This document shows positions 18,713-29,174 of a stretch of 64,000 nucleotides of DNA, one piece after another. The notes below the pieces were generated by a model. That model made no database searches. It worked only from the letters and a program-made list of their open reading frames with translations, and had not been told where the DNA came from. How positions within the stretch are numbered: the stretch's first letter is position 1; each line of letters starts with the position of its first letter. The position numbers and the translations under genes are program-made. Source of the DNA: Vibrio pomeroyi (lineage in GTDB: Bacteria; Pseudomonadota; Gammaproteobacteria; Enterobacterales; Vibrionaceae); the NCBI GenBank assembly GCA_041879425.1, contig CP090854.1:3038001-3102000 (forward strand). The letters run 5' to 3'.

Positions 18713-19261
18713 CTAAAAGTTCAGCTTACCTTTAAACTTCTGCCAATCGAAAACCAAACCTGGGTCAGTTTTGCGCAGAGGTGCAATATATTGATGGCCA
18801 GTGATGCGTTCATTGGTGATCTGAGGAAAGCTTGATACCAGTGATTCCGTTAACTGGGTCAGTGCTTGATATTGCAGCTCGGTATAGGCAACAAAGTCAC
18901 TGCCTTCCAGTTCAATACCAATCGAATAATCATTGCACCTTTCACGCCCTGCAAAACTCGACTGGCCGGCGTGCCAAGCTCGATCAAGGAAAGAAACGAA
19001 CTGCACCACTTCACCATCGCGACGAATCAAGCAGTGTGCAGACACACGCATTTGATGAATCACCTTAAAAAAGGGATGCTCAGCGGGGTCTAGCTTGCCC
19101 ATAAAAAACTGCTCAATATAAGGACCACCGAATTGGCCCGGTGGCAGGCTAATGTTGTGAACCACCAGCAGAGAGATATCATCAACACTAGGCCTTACAT
19201 CAAAATACGGGGAAGGAACATGCCGAGCGTTGTCGTACCATCCGTTGGAGCAGATCGTCAT
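18713..19261 (-). CDS. ampD: 1,6-anhydro-N-acetylmuramyl-L-alanine amidase
   Basis: AmpD is a cytosolic zinc amidase that removes the stem peptide from anhydro-muropeptides during cell-wall recycling. Zinc ligands are visible as H35 (VVHNISLPPG), H156 (TGHQYIAP) and D166 (RKTDPG). RVSAHCLIRRDG and RAWHAG are family blocks. I chose the ATG at 19259-19261 (MTICSNGWYD, 182 aa). A longer frame adds 21 residues with no family match. nadC is divergent, as in E. coli. Confidence 0.95.
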   Translation of the reverse strand: MTICSNGWYDNARHVPSPYFDVRPSVDDISLLVVHNISLPPGQFGGPYIEQFFMGKLDPAEHPFFKVIHQMRVSAHCLIRRDGEVVQFVSFLDRAWHAGQSSFAGRERCNDYSIGIELEGSDFVAYTELQYQALTQLTESLVSSFPQITNERITGHQYIAPLRKTDPGLVFDWQKFKGKLNF

Positions 19262-19303
19262 CTTGGTCTCACTTTCTTTTTTTGCTAGCACAGTAGATTG
19301 TGA

Positions 19304-20287
<984 letters not shown>

Positions 20288-20315
20288 TTTACTGAATAAT
20301 AAATAAGTTATCGCT

Positions 20316-20344
20316 AAAGGCACTGTTAATGACAGTGCCTTTTT
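20316..20344 (+). terminator. nadC terminator
   Basis: AAAGGCACTGT/ACAGTGCCTTT, with a TAATG loop, is followed by TTATT. Confidence 0.9.
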
Positions 20345-20541
20345 ATTACCTTAATTGTCAGTATTTCAAGCCGTTATTTAAGTTGATCGCATAAATTTGC
20401 GCACTATATGAAACACCACACTAATAAATACAAAACCACTCGCGACCACACCTGAACACCATTCCACTTCCCCATTCCGACTTCTATTCTCTCAATCAAC
20501 CAGTGCTTTCACTGAAACAAACTAAAGAATGGAATTAGACA

Positions 20542-21006
20542 ATGAATAACAAGAACAAAAGAACGAACCAAAAAGGCTTTACGCTGATTGAGTTGATGAT
20601 TGTAGTGGCTGTAATAGGTGTCCTTTCTGCAATTGCAATTCCTCAATATCAAAAGTATGTAGCTAAGGCTGAGGTTGCTTCCGCTCTTGCTACTGCAACA
20701 GGAGTAAAAACAAATGTTGAAGCTTATTCTGTCGAAAATGGAAGCTTCCCAGATGGTTCTACTAGTGGGCAAACCGAAGATGCTCTCGGAGTCCCATCAT
20801 CAATCCCATCAGGAACGATAGCATTTGCTAAAGGAAGTTCAGCTGGTGTGGGGACAATTACATTTACTTTTGCTAGTTCAGGCGTTAGCACTCTTTTAGT
20901 AAATAAGAAATTTGCGCTGTCCAGAGCACAAGATGGAGCTTGGGAGTGTAAAGGAACAGCAGCGACTCCTGTAACTGACGATTTACTACCGAAAAACTGT
21001 AAATAG
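20542..21006 (+). CDS. pilA: Type IV major pilin PilA
   Basis: This is the structural subunit of a type IVa pilus, the kind used for DNA uptake and attachment to chitin in vibrios. The short leader ends KG, with cleavage before F13 in [16 protein letters not shown] and Glu at +5. The hydrophobic helix is followed by a beta-rich globular domain. Two C-terminal cysteines (in WECKG and KNCK) form the expected D-region loop. At 154 aa it is usual. The globular half of this gene is typically the most variable part of the operon between strains. The stop overlaps the pilB start. Confidence 0.95.
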   Translation: MNNKNKRTNQKGFTLIELMIVVAVIGVLSAIAIPQYQKYVAKAEVASALATATGVKTNVEAYSVENGSFPDGSTSGQTEDALGVPSSIPSGTIAFAKGSSAGVGTITFTFASSGVSTLLVNKKFALSRAQDGAWECKGTAATPVTDDLLPKNCK

Positions 21007-22691
21007 TGCTAACCAACCTCCCAACCGTTCTACGTCAGGCTGATTTACTTAGCATGACTCAAGAACAAGCCGTGGCGGAACATGTACAAGCTTCAGGAGT
21101 TTCTACGCCTGAAGCTTTACTCATTCTTGATTTCTTCACTAGCGAGAGTCTCGCACATAACATTCAGGCCATCTTCGGTTTGCCGTTAGTACAACTTGCC
21201 AATGTTGACTACGAAGTCTTGTGCGATCAATTAGGACTTCGTGAACTCATTACCAAATATCACGCTATCCCGATTTCAGTCTCTAGCTCGACTCTCACCC
21301 TCGCCTCTGCTGATCCGACGGATTTACAAGCAGAAGATGATTTCCGATTCGCGACTGGATTGCAGATAGAACTCGTTGTCGCTAACTATTCTGAATTAGA
21401 AGGCGCAATACGAAAGTTGTATGGCCGCTCTATTTCAGGGCAAGACTCTAAGCGTAAAGAGATCACCCAAGACGAACTTGCCAACCTGGTTGAAGTCTCC
21501 GACGATGAGATGACTTCGATTGAAGACCTCAGCCAAGACGACTCCCCCGTTAGCCGATTTATCAATCAGATACTGGTCGATGCGGTGCGTAAGGGCGCTT
21601 CTGATATTCACTTCGAACCTTATGAAGAACACTACCGTGTGCGCCTGCGCTGTGATGGAATCCTTGTTGAAATACAGCAACCCGCCTCCCATTTAAGTCG
21701 CCGTTTATCTGCTCGTTTAAAGATTCTCGCCAAACTTGATATTGCCGAACGGCGCTTGCCGCAAGATGGGCGCATTAAGCTCCGTCTGAATGATGAACTC
21801 GCGATAGATATGCGTGTATCAACACTGCCGACCTTATGGGGGGAGAAGATAGTACTGCGACTGCTTGATAGCAGTTCGGCCAATCTCGATATCGACAAGC
21901 TTGGCTACAGTGAAGATCAAAAAACCCTATACCTTAATGCCTTAAAACGCCCACAAGGAATGATCTTAATGACCGGGCCAACCGGCAGTGGCAAAACCGT
22001 TTCTCTTTATACTGGGCTTCGAGTACTGAATACCACTGAACGTAATATCTCTACAGCCGAAGACCCTGTTGAAATTAACCTATGTGGTATCAATCAGGTA
22101 CAGGTGACACCTAAGATCGGCTTTGGATTCGCGGAAGCACTGAGATCGTTTTTACGACAAGATCCTGATGTGGTGATGGTCGGTGAGATCCGAGATTTAG
22201 AAACTGCAGAGATCGCGATCAAAGCATCGCAAACTGGTCACTTGGTCCTTTCTACACTGCACACCAACTCCGCAGCTGAAACCGTGACTCGACTCGCTCA
22301 CATGGGTATTGAACCCTTTAACCTTGCTTCATCCTTAAGCTTGATTATTGCTCAACGTCTTGCGAGACGCTTATGTAACCACTGTAAAGCTGAAGACGGT
22401 TCACCAGATATTTACTTGCGTCACTCTATCCCAAATAGCCAAACCATCTACAAAGCTAACTCTCAAGGCTGTAATGAGTGTAATCAAGGATACTCCGGTC
22501 GCGTTGGTATCTATGAAGTAATGCCATTTACCGACAAACTTAAAAACAGCCTAATTAACAAACCTAATGCGTTAGCGATTGAAGATCTCGCCCGCCGAGA
22601 AGGCATGAGAACACTGCAAGAGTCTGGTTTAGACAAACTGCTTGAAGGCACCACCAGCTATCAAGAGCTACAACGTGTTCTGTACATATAA
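21006..22691 (+). CDS. pilB: Type IV pilus assembly ATPase PilB
   Basis: PilB powers pilus extension at the inner membrane. The 561-aa GspE/PilB-family ATPase has an N-terminal MshEN-like domain, Walker A GPTGSGKT at about 323-330, an Asp box, LRQDPDVVMVGEIRD as Walker B, the His box GHLVLSTLHT, and a tetracysteine zinc site (LCNHC ... GCNEC) at about 458-494. The start is GTG and overlaps the pilA stop by one base (TAGTG). Confidence 0.96.
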   Translation: MLTNLPTVLRQADLLSMTQEQAVAEHVQASGVSTPEALLILDFFTSESLAHNIQAIFGLPLVQLANVDYEVLCDQLGLRELITKYHAIPISVSSSTLTLASADPTDLQAEDDFRFATGLQIELVVANYSELEGAIRKLYGRSISGQDSKRKEITQDELANLVEVSDDEMTSIEDLSQDDSPVSRFINQILVDAVRKGASDIHFEPYEEHYRVRLRCDGILVEIQQPASHLSRRLSARLKILAKLDIAERRLPQDGRIKLRLNDELAIDMRVSTLPTLWGEKIVLRLLDSSSANLDIDKLGYSEDQKTLYLNALKRPQGMILMTGPTGSGKTVSLYTGLRVLNTTERNISTAEDPVEINLCGINQVQVTPKIGFGFAEALRSFLRQDPDVVMVGEIRDLETAEIAIKASQTGHLVLSTLHTNSAAETVTRLAHMGIEPFNLASSLSLIIAQRLARRLCNHCKAEDGSPDIYLRHSIPNSQTIYKANSQGCNECNQGYSGRVGIYEVMPFTDKLKNSLINKPNALAIEDLARREGMRTLQESGLDKLLEGTTSYQELQRVLYI

Positions 22692-22706
22692 TTCAATGGA
22701 GCACCA

Positions 22707-23936
22707 ATGAGCAGGAAGTCCAAGCAATCACAACTAAAAAGCTATCATTGGAAAGGCATTAATAGCTCAGGCAAGAAAGTGTCTGGGCAGACCTTAGCGC
22801 TCACCGAACTAGAGGTGCGAGAAAAGCTCAAAGATCAGCACATTCAAATCAAGAAAATCAAAAAGAAAAGCATCTCTGCACTGACTCGTTTAACACATCG
22901 CGTAAAACCCAAAGACATCACTATTTTAACTCGACAGCTTGCGACTATGTTGGCCACTGGAGTCCCTATCGTACAGGCTATCAAGTTAGTCTCAGACAAC
23001 CATCGCAAAGCTGAGATGAAATCTATCTTGTCGCATATCTGTAAAGGTGTAGAAGCAGGCACTCCCATATCAAAAGCGATGCGAACCGCAAGCCGTCACT
23101 TTGATGATCTGTATACCGACTTAGTTGCGACAGGAGAACTCTCTGGAAACCTAGCGCAAGTATTTGAACGATTGGCGACATACCGTGAAAAAAGTGAGCA
23201 ACTAAAATCTAAAGTTATAAAGGCTCTCATCTACCCAGCAATGGTTGTTGCGGTCGCCCTTACCGTTTCCTACTTAATGCTAACCATGGTCATCCCGGAA
23301 TTTGAATCGATGTTTTCAGGGTTTGGCGCCGATCTCCCTTGGTTTACCCAACAAGTTCTTCATCTTTCTCATTGGATGCAGGCTTACAGTTTTTATGCCG
23401 CTGTGGGCATTGGATTTATAGCGCTATTGGTCCATCAACTGTGTCAGCGCTCTTACTCGATTCGATTATCAGCCAGCCGTTTAGGGTTACGATTTCCGGT
23501 GCTTGGTGGTGTGATGGCCAAAGCCTCTATTGCCAAATTCAGCCGAACCTTATCAACCAGTTTTAGTTCTGGTATTCCGATTCTCATGAGCCTTAAAACC
23601 ACCGCCAAAACCGCAGGCAATTTGCATTATGAATCGGCGATCATTGAGGTTCACCGTGAAACAGCTGCAGGTATGCCAATGTATATCGCGATGCGTAATA
23701 CCAATGCCTTCCCCGAGATGGTGTTGCAAATGGTGATGATTGGGGAGGAGTCAGGAAACCTTGACGACATGCTTAATAAAGTGGCCTCGATTTACGAGTT
23801 TGAAGTAGACAACACCGTCGATAATCTGGGCAAGATCCTAGAGCCATTGATCATCGTATTTTTGGGGACTGTTGTTGGCGGGCTTGTGGTTGCGATGTAC
23901 TTACCGATCTTTAATCTTATGAGTGTGTTAGGATAG
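22707..23936 (+). CDS. pilC: Type IV pilus inner-membrane platform protein PilC
   Basis: PilC is the polytopic platform that couples PilB to pilin insertion. The 409-aa GspF-family protein has two repeated cytoplasmic helical domains (around [17 protein letters not shown] and [18 protein letters not shown]), each followed by membrane helices, and a C-terminal membrane segment ([20 protein letters not shown]). A GGAGCACCA ribosome site precedes the ATG. It starts 15 bp after pilB. Confidence 0.96.
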   Translation: MSRKSKQSQLKSYHWKGINSSGKKVSGQTLALTELEVREKLKDQHIQIKKIKKKSISALTRLTHRVKPKDITILTRQLATMLATGVPIVQAIKLVSDNHRKAEMKSILSHICKGVEAGTPISKAMRTASRHFDDLYTDLVATGELSGNLAQVFERLATYREKSEQLKSKVIKALIYPAMVVAVALTVSYLMLTMVIPEFESMFSGFGADLPWFTQQVLHLSHWMQAYSFYAAVGIGFIALLVHQLCQRSYSIRLSASRLGLRFPVLGGVMAKASIAKFSRTLSTSFSSGIPILMSLKTTAKTAGNLHYESAIIEVHRETAAGMPMYIAMRNTNAFPEMVLQMVMIGEESGNLDDMLNKVASIYEFEVDNTVDNLGKILEPLIIVFLGTVVGGLVVAMYLPIFNLMSVLG

Positions 23937-24003
23937 CCAAAAGCAACTAAACACCCATGAGTAGCAAACTTCTGCTCATATAGATCAAGTGGTAAAGGAC
24001 ACT

Positions 24004-24873
24004 ATGGAAGTATTTCACTACTATCCTTGGCTATTCCCCGTATTAGCTTTCATTTTTAGCCTCCTTATTGGCAGCTTCCTCAACGTCGTCATACACCGCT
24101 TACCGATTATGATGGAACGTGAATGGCAACAAGAGTGCTCGGAGTATTTCTCTCAATACAAAATTCCGGCACCGGAAGGGAAATTTAACCTGAGCATTCC
24201 ACGTTCGACTTGTCCGAAATGTGAAACCCAATTAAGAATCATCGATAATATCCCAGTATTAAGCTGGTTGTTCTTAAAGGGTAAATGTCACAGTTGTGCG
24301 AATCCAATCAGTGTTCGCTACCCTTTGGTTGAACTGCTTACTGCAATCCTTTGTACCGTAGTCGCGAGCCACTTTGGTTTTGGTTTCTACGCTATTGCTC
24401 TGATCTTTTTCACCTTCGCACTCATTACGGCGACCTTTATCGATCTCGACACCATGCTACTGCCTGATCAAATCACCTTACCTTTGGTTTGGTCTGGTAT
24501 TGCCTTAGCTCTGTTTAATATCAGCCCAGTATCGCTTCAAGACTCTGTGATTGGCGCAATGGCAGGCTACCTAGCTCTATGGTCGGTTTACTGGTTGTTT
24601 AAACTGCTCACTGGCAAAGAAGGCATGGGTTACGGCGATTTCAAGCTGTTAGCGGCACTTGGCGCATGGCTGGGTTGGCAGCATCTACCAATGATCATCC
24701 TTTTATCGTCGCTTGTTGGTTTGGTTTTCGGTTTGATTCAGCTGCGCTTGAAACAGCAAGGCATAGATAAAGCCTTTCCATTTGGACCTTATCTTGCCAT
24801 CGCAGGTTGGGTTAGCTTGATGTGGGGTAACGACATCATGGGTTGGTATTTAACTTCTGTACTAGGAATGTAA
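24004..24873 (+). CDS. pilD: Prepilin peptidase / N-methyltransferase PilD
   Basis: PilD cleaves prepilin leaders and methylates the new N-terminus. It serves both the pilus and type II secretion. The 289-aa membrane aspartyl protease has a cytoplasmic tetracysteine domain (CPKC ... CHSC), and catalytic aspartates in [12 protein letters not shown] and [15 protein letters not shown] prefer the ATG at 24004, which has AAAGGA upstream, over a GTG five codons earlier without a ribosome site. coaE starts 2 bp after the stop. Confidence 0.95.
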   Translation: MEVFHYYPWLFPVLAFIFSLLIGSFLNVVIHRLPIMMEREWQQECSEYFSQYKIPAPEGKFNLSIPRSTCPKCETQLRIIDNIPVLSWLFLKGKCHSCANPISVRYPLVELLTAILCTVVASHFGFGFYAIALIFFTFALITATFIDLDTMLLPDQITLPLVWSGIALALFNISPVSLQDSVIGAMAGYLALWSVYWLFKLLTGKEGMGYGDFKLLAALGAWLGWQHLPMIILLSSLVGLVFGLIQLRLKQQGIDKAFPFGPYLAIAGWVSLMWGNDIMGWYLTSVLGM

Positions 24874-24875
24874 CC

Positions 24876-25490
24876 ATGGCAATCATTATCGGATTAAGTG
24901 GCGGTATCGCCAGTGGTAAAACGACCGTCGCTAACCTGTTCAACGAACATTTTGGCATTGATATTGTCGATGCTGATATCGTGGCACGTGAAGTCGTCGC
25001 ACTAGGCAGTGAAGGCCTGAATCAGATTACAACTCATTTTGGTGAAGACATCTTGCTAGAAGATGGAACACTAAACCGAGCCAAGTTGCGTGAAGTAATC
25101 TTCTCTGCCCCAACAGAAAAACAGTGGCTCAATGGCCTTCTTCACCCAATGATCCGCGACAAAATTGACAGTGACTTGTCTAAAGTCACCTCTCCTTATG
25201 CTTTATTAGTCGCACCGCTCTTGGTTGAAAACCAAATGCAAGGCATGGCCGATCGCGTGTTAATCGTTGATGTTCCAGCTGAAGTACAAATAGAGCGTAC
25301 GATGAGTCGAGATAATGTTTCTAGGGAACAAGTGGCGTCAATTTTAAAATCACAGGCTTCAAGAGAACAGCGCTTAGCAGTTGCAGATGACGTGATTAAA
25401 AACCATACTAAAAACCAAGAACTTTTGCCTCAAATCACAGATTTACATCAAAAGTATCTGGCAATCAGTACAGTAGATGGGTCAGAATAG
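24876..25490 (+). CDS. coaE: Dephospho-CoA kinase
   Basis: CoaE phosphorylates dephospho-CoA, the last step of CoA synthesis; panB and panC of the same pathway lie near the left edge. The 204-aa P-loop kinase has GLSGGIASGKTT (6-17), DADIVAREVV and LLVAPLLVEN. The start at MAIIIGLSGG fits the family; the frame extends 11 codons into pilD but without conservation. It belongs to the pilABCD-coaE-zapD-yacG run common in Vibrio. Confidence 0.96.
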   Translation: MAIIIGLSGGIASGKTTVANLFNEHFGIDIVDADIVAREVVALGSEGLNQITTHFGEDILLEDGTLNRAKLREVIFSAPTEKQWLNGLLHPMIRDKIDSDLSKVTSPYALLVAPLLVENQMQGMADRVLIVDVPAEVQIERTMSRDNVSREQVASILKSQASREQRLAVADDVIKNHTKNQELLPQITDLHQKYLAISTVDGSE

Positions 25491-25516
25491 AACAATGTTG
25501 AATGAAGGTTTGCTCG

Positions 25517-26257
25517 ATGATCACCCACAAATTTGAACATCCTCTAAATGAGAAAACACGCATCTACTTAAGAGTTGAATCACTCTTGAGGCAGCTACAC
25601 TTGTCTTCTACATTTTCCGATGCTCAACAGTATCAACTCTTTTTCCGTTCTATCTTTGATCTGATTGAAATCTTCGAACAGATCCAACTCAAGAGCGAAC
25701 TCGCAAAAGACATTGAGAAGCAACGTGTAACCTACAAAAGTTGGTTAGATGTTGAAGGTGTCGATCAAGAGATGCTTACATCACTACTCACCGATATTGG
25801 CAACATCTATCGCGAGCTGATGCAAGCGGAGCGCTTTGGACAATCACTTAAGGAAGACCGTTTCCTGAGTGCGATTCGCCAACGCTTTAATCTACCTGGT
25901 GGCTCATGCTGCTTTGATTTACCTGCTCTGCATTATTGGCTGCATCTTCCTCTCGATAAGAGAATGAGAGACGCCAAGGCATGGATGGATAGCCTACAGC
26001 CTCTGTATGAAGCGCTAACGCTATGGTTAAAGCTAACCAGAGAGACTGGTCACTTTAAAGAGCAAATTGCTCGTGCAGGCTTCTTCCAGAGCGATGCTGA
26101 AGAAGCGAATATCCTTCGCCTTTCAATTCCAATGCAATACGGTGCTTACCCGATGATTTCGGGTCATAAGAACCGTTTTGCTGTTAAATTCATGAGTTTT
26201 GAAACAGGGCAAGCTTGTACTCAAGATATCGAATTTGAATTGGCTATCTGCACCTAA
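25517..26257 (+). CDS. zapD: Cell division protein ZapD (YacF)
   Basis: ZapD binds the C-terminal tail of FtsZ and bundles Z-ring filaments. The 246-aa protein shows [16 protein letters not shown] at the N-terminus, FLREDR-like [33 protein letters not shown] and the C-terminal [14 protein letters not shown] start at MITHKFEHP because AAGG lies 8 nt upstream. A start five codons earlier (MKVCS) is possible. Confidence 0.95.
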   Translation: MITHKFEHPLNEKTRIYLRVESLLRQLHLSSTFSDAQQYQLFFRSIFDLIEIFEQIQLKSELAKDIEKQRVTYKSWLDVEGVDQEMLTSLLTDIGNIYRELMQAERFGQSLKEDRFLSAIRQRFNLPGGSCCFDLPALHYWLHLPLDKRMRDAKAWMDSLQPLYEALTLWLKLTRETGHFKEQIARAGFFQSDAEEANILRLSIPMQYGAYPMISGHKNRFAVKFMSFETGQACTQDIEFELAICT

Positions 26258-26337
26258 TTAATTTCCTTTTATCGTTTGGCTTGAGTGCTCACTCGAGCCT
26301 AAACTCACTATTATTCCCCCTCAATTTAAGAATCACT

Positions 26338-26535
26338 ATGTCGAAGAAAATCACCATCGTTAAATGCCCTCAATGTAATGCTGACGTTGAATGGGGTGAA
26401 CAAAGCCCACATCGCCCGTTTTGCAGCAAGCAATGTCAGATGATTGATTTTGGTGAGTGGGCAGACGAAGAGAACAGCATCGCAGGCGCACCAGATATGT
26501 CAGATAGCGACGGTTGGTCGGAAGATCCGTACTAA
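26338..26535 (+). CDS. yacG: DNA gyrase inhibitor YacG, zinc-binding
   Basis: YacG is a small protein that binds GyrB and inhibits gyrase in E. coli. The 65-aa protein has four cysteines, C10, C13, C29 and C33 (KCPQC ... CSKQC), forming one zinc site, and an acidic C-terminus. The start at [13 protein letters not shown] fits family length. The stop codon is 1 nt before a 12-copy heptamer array, the same arrangement as after luxR. Confidence 0.95.
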   Translation: MSKKITIVKCPQCNADVEWGEQSPHRPFCSKQCQMIDFGEWADEENSIAGAPDMSDSDGWSEDPY

Positions 26536-26536
26536 A

Positions 26537-26625
26537 ATTCGAGATTCGAGATTCGAGATTCGAGATTCGAGATTCGAGATTCGAGATTCGAGATTCGAGA
26601 TTCGAGATTCGAGATTCGAGATTCG
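26537..26625 (+). repeat. Heptamer tandem array, ATTCGAG x12 plus partial copy, after yacG
   Basis: Twelve perfect ATTCGAG copies (26537-26620) and a partial ATTCG follow the yacG TAA after one A. The unit, orientation relative to the gene and number of full copies are the same as after luxR. A terminator with nearly the same stem follows 12 nt later. On the reverse strand it makes a spurious NLESRIS-repeat frame. Confidence 0.99.
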
Positions 26626-26637
26626 GAAAAATGATTG

Positions 26638-26667
26638 AAGGGTTGACGTTTTGCGTCAATCCTTTTT
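26638..26667 (+). terminator. yacG operon terminator
   Basis: The stem AAGGGTTGACG / CGTCAATCCTT contains one G-U pair and is followed by TTTTATT. Its first ten bases are identical to the luxR terminator stem. Confidence 0.9.
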
Positions 26668-26696
26668 TATTGCCGATAGTTTGGTGTTTACTGAAA

Positions 26697-26743
26697 GAGA
26701 TTCCCTACTCCTTCCTTCGTCAGTCTAGGGAATGACGGTTCTC
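26697..26743. repeat. Palindromic intergenic repeat, copy A
   Basis: ATTCCCTA ... TAGGGAAT is an 8-bp inverted repeat around CTCCTTCCTTCGTCAGTC. The flanks are GAG and GACGGTTCTC. Related copies lie at 61314-61358 and 61376-61416. There is no coding content. Confidence 0.8.
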
Positions 26744-26906
26744 CAGGTTTACTTAGCTCTATTGTTCAAGCCGACTGCATAAAGCCTCTTTCGATTACCT
26801 TTTTTATATCAGGCCTATTCCCTGCTATCCAATCGTCACCCCCAACAGTGAGGCACGAGCGAGTTGAGGATCTCTGGTTTTCGAAACTCTAAATAGCAGA
26901 CACAAA
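26744..26906. other. Intergenic stretch between copy A and the rplS terminator
   Basis: No gene, RNA or clear signal is seen in these roughly 160 bp. Together with the array, terminator and repeat A it makes up the 419-bp yacG-rplS gap. Confidence 0.5.
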
Positions 26907-26934
26907 AAAGCGGAGCCAAATGGCTCCGCTTTTA
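26907..26934 (-). terminator. rpsP operon terminator after rplS
   Basis: AAAAGCGGAGCC/GGCTCCGCTTTT is a 12-bp perfect stem with an AAAT loop. On minus it is followed by T residues. Confidence 0.93.
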
Positions 26935-26954
26935 TCGATAGAATGCAAAAAGAA

Positions 26955-27308
26955 TTACTTCTTAGCAAGTTTCTCTTTAATACGAGCTGACTTACCAGAA
27001 CGCTCACGTAGGTAGTACAACTTGGCACGACGTACTGCACCACGGCGTTTAACTTCGATGCTATCAACCATTGGAGAGTGAGTTTGGAACGCACGCTCTA
27101 CACCTTCACCGTTCGAGATCTTACGAACTGTGAATGCAGAGTGTAGACCACGGTTACGAATAGCGATTACAACGCCTTCGAAAGCCTGTAGACGCTCACG
27201 GTCACCTTCTTTTACCTTAACCTGAACTACAACAGTGTCACCTGGTGCGAATTTAGGAAGGTCTGATTTTAGTTGCTCTTCTTCAAGAGCCTTAATGATG
27301 TTGCTCAT
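26955..27308 (-). CDS. rplS: Ribosomal protein bL19
   Basis: This 117-aa large-subunit protein sits at the 30S-50S interface. Conserved blocks are [32 protein letters not shown] and the C-terminal [23 protein letters not shown]. It is the last gene of the rpsP-rimM-trmD-rplS operon and lies 59 bp after trmD. Confidence 0.98.
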   Translation of the reverse strand: MSNIIKALEEEQLKSDLPKFAPGDTVVVQVKVKEGDRERLQAFEGVVIAIRNRGLHSAFTVRKISNGEGVERAFQTHSPMVDSIEVKRRGAVRRAKLYYLRERSGKSARIKEKLAKK

Positions 27309-27367
27309 TTGTATAAATTCCTAGAATAAACTGATACTAAATTTAATAGGTTACTGCTTGCTTTTCG

Positions 27368-28108
27368 TTAAGAGCGTTGCTCTTTAATGAATTCAGCCAG
27401 TAATTGTTCCTGTTCGTCAGTCAGAGCTAGGTTTTCCAGGAGTTCTGGTCTTCTTAGCCAAGTTCGGCCCAACGATTGTTTTAATCGCCAGCGACGAATG
27501 TCCTTATGGTTTCCAGACTTGAGTACCGATGGCACATCTTTATCGTCTAGCACCTCAGGGCGCGTATAATGGGGACAATCTAGCAAGCCATTTGCAAAAG
27601 AATCTTCTTCTGCTGAAGCGAAATCTCCAAGTACACCCGGAACAAACCGAGATACTGAATCAATCAGCGTCATGGCTGGCAGCTCGCCACCCGTCATCAC
27701 AAAATCTCCAATTGACCATTCTTCGTCAACTTCAGATTGAATGATGCGCTCATCTACCCCTTCGTAGCGACCACAAATAAGAAGTAAATTCTCGTTTGTT
27801 GCCAGCTCTTCAACACCTTTCTGGTCGAGTTTACGACCTTGAGGTGAAAGATAGATAACCTTCGTCTTTCCCGGTGATGCTTGCTTGGCAGTTTGGATAG
27901 CGTCGCGCAAAGGCTGAACCATCATTAACATGCCAGGACCACCACCGTAAGGTCTGTCATCAACAGTGCGATGTTTATCATGAGTGAAATCGCGAGGATT
28001 CCATGTCTCAATAGATAAAAGACCTTTCTTTACCGCTTGACCCGTTACTCCAAAATCAGTAACTGAACGGAACATTTCAGGAAATAGGCTAATTACGCCA
28101 ACCCACAT
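27368..28108 (-). CDS. trmD: tRNA (guanine37-N1)-methyltransferase
   Basis: TrmD methylates G37 next to the anticodon and prevents +1 frameshifting. The 246-aa SPOUT enzyme shows the trefoil-knot SAM site in [12 protein letters not shown] and [13 protein letters not shown], and the C-terminal domain with YTRPEVLDD and LRRPELL. It lies in the conserved order between rimM and rplS. Confidence 0.98.
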   Translation of the reverse strand: MWVGVISLFPEMFRSVTDFGVTGQAVKKGLLSIETWNPRDFTHDKHRTVDDRPYGGGPGMLMMVQPLRDAIQTAKQASPGKTKVIYLSPQGRKLDQKGVEELATNENLLLICGRYEGVDERIIQSEVDEEWSIGDFVMTGGELPAMTLIDSVSRFVPGVLGDFASAEEDSFANGLLDCPHYTRPEVLDDKDVPSVLKSGNHKDIRRWRLKQSLGRTWLRRPELLENLALTDEQEQLLAEFIKEQRS

Positions 28109-28135
28109 GTGTTCTCTCGCTCTATGATTTTAAAG

Positions 28136-28690
28136 TTAGAATCCAGGATCCCAGTCAACTTCGATCCGTTGAGCTTCGCGATCAACTTTCTTGATCACTT
28201 GCTCTTCAAGGTACGGTACTAACCGTTCCTTTTGTCCGAAAGCATCTTTAAGATTTGCTTTGATTACTAGAACATCGTTTGAGCCAGTTTCTAGCATGTC
28301 TGTAACAACACCTAGATCGTAACCTTTAGTGGTTACAACTTGCATACCAAACAATTCACGCCAGTAGAATTCCTCTTCTGACAATTCTGGTAACGAAGCA
28401 GGGTCTACTGCAATTTCAAAGTTGGTCAGTACATGAGCGTCCTCGCGGATCTCAAAACCTTCCAGCTTACACACCATACCTTTGTTATGACGTTTCCAGC
28501 TTTCTACTTTGAATTCAACCCACTTCCCCTTTTGGTTAACGTACCAAGGGGAGTAATCAAATATGCTTTCAGCATTGTCTGTGTAGGAAAAAACTTTAAG
28601 CCAGCCACGAATGCCATAGGTAGCACCAAACTTGCCCATAACAATTTTTTCGTCTTGCTTGCTCATTGTTTCTTTACCCTTCATCGACAT
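28136..28690 (-). CDS. rimM: Ribosome maturation factor RimM
   Basis: RimM assists assembly of the 30S head domain around S19. It has an N-terminal beta-barrel ([20 protein letters not shown]) and a C-terminal PRC-barrel ([15 protein letters not shown] ... VDWDPGF). The 184-aa form begins [12 protein letters not shown]. An internal ATG at MSKQDEKIV, with AAGGG upstream, would give 176 aa and is equally plausible. The gene is 24 bp after rpsP. Confidence 0.96.
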   Translation of the reverse strand: MSMKGKETMSKQDEKIVMGKFGATYGIRGWLKVFSYTDNAESIFDYSPWYVNQKGKWVEFKVESWKRHNKGMVCKLEGFEIREDAHVLTNFEIAVDPASLPELSEEEFYWRELFGMQVVTTKGYDLGVVTDMLETGSNDVLVIKANLKDAFGQKERLVPYLEEQVIKKVDREAQRIEVDWDPGF

Positions 28691-28714
28691 AAGCTATTTC
28701 TCTTTAAAAAAGAA

Positions 28715-28963
28715 TTAAGCCGCTTTTTGAGCGTCTTTAACTAGCTTAGCTACACGATCAGATAGAGATGCGCCTTGACCAACCCAGTGGTTAACACGAT
28801 CTAGGTCTAGACGAAGACCTTCTTCTTGACCTTGAGCAGTAGGGTTAAAGAAACCTACTTTCTCGATGAAACGGCCAGTTGCAGCGTTACGGCTATCCGC
28901 AACTACGATTTGATAGAATGGGCGCTTCTTTGCACCGTGACGTGCCAAACGAATGGTTACCAT
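28715..28963 (-). CDS. rpsP: Ribosomal protein bS16
   Basis: This 82-aa small-subunit protein has the typical [25 protein letters not shown] start and a KFxNP-like GFFNPTAQG. It is the first gene of the operon; a promoter and leader hairpin lie upstream. Confidence 0.98.
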   Translation of the reverse strand: MVTIRLARHGAKKRPFYQIVVADSRNAATGRFIEKVGFFNPTAQGQEEGLRLDLDRVNHWVGQGASLSDRVAKLVKDAQKAA

Positions 28964-28996
28964 GTCGTCCTCTTTGCTTTCTTAATAAAATAATTA

Positions 28997-29024
28997 ACCC
29001 CAAGTCTAAGTAATAGCTTGGGGT
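28997..29024 (-). promoter_or_regulatory. Leader hairpin upstream of rpsP
   Basis: ACCCCAAG/CTTGGGGT is an 8-bp perfect stem with a 12-nt loop, inside the rpsP 5' leader. On minus it is followed by TAATTATTTTATT. It could be an attenuator or a protein-binding site, or simply a stabilising hairpin. Confidence 0.55.
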
Positions 29025-29048
29025 CTCGTGCCAAATTAAAGCCCCGGA

Positions 29049-29076
29049 ATTTTACTCTTATTCCGGTGCAATGCAA
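29049..29076 (-). promoter_or_regulatory. Predicted sigma70 promoter for rpsP-rimM-trmD-rplS
   Basis: On minus, TTGCAT is separated by 16 bp from TAAAAT. The predicted start lies just before the leader hairpin, giving a leader of about 80 nt before rpsP. Confidence 0.65.
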
Positions 29077-29174
29077 GGGCTTTAGCTATTTTTTCACCAA
29101 CATAGCTGCCGTACACTTTCTGTGACACGGCTAACACTATGAAAAGTAACGTAGCTAAAGCTTACATTTGTAGG

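Noticed and set aside
26537..26625. Heptamer arrays as CRISPR or minisatellite coding repeats
   Set aside because: There are no spacers, the unit is 7 bp, and no cas genes are near. They are simple tandem arrays in 3' UTRs.
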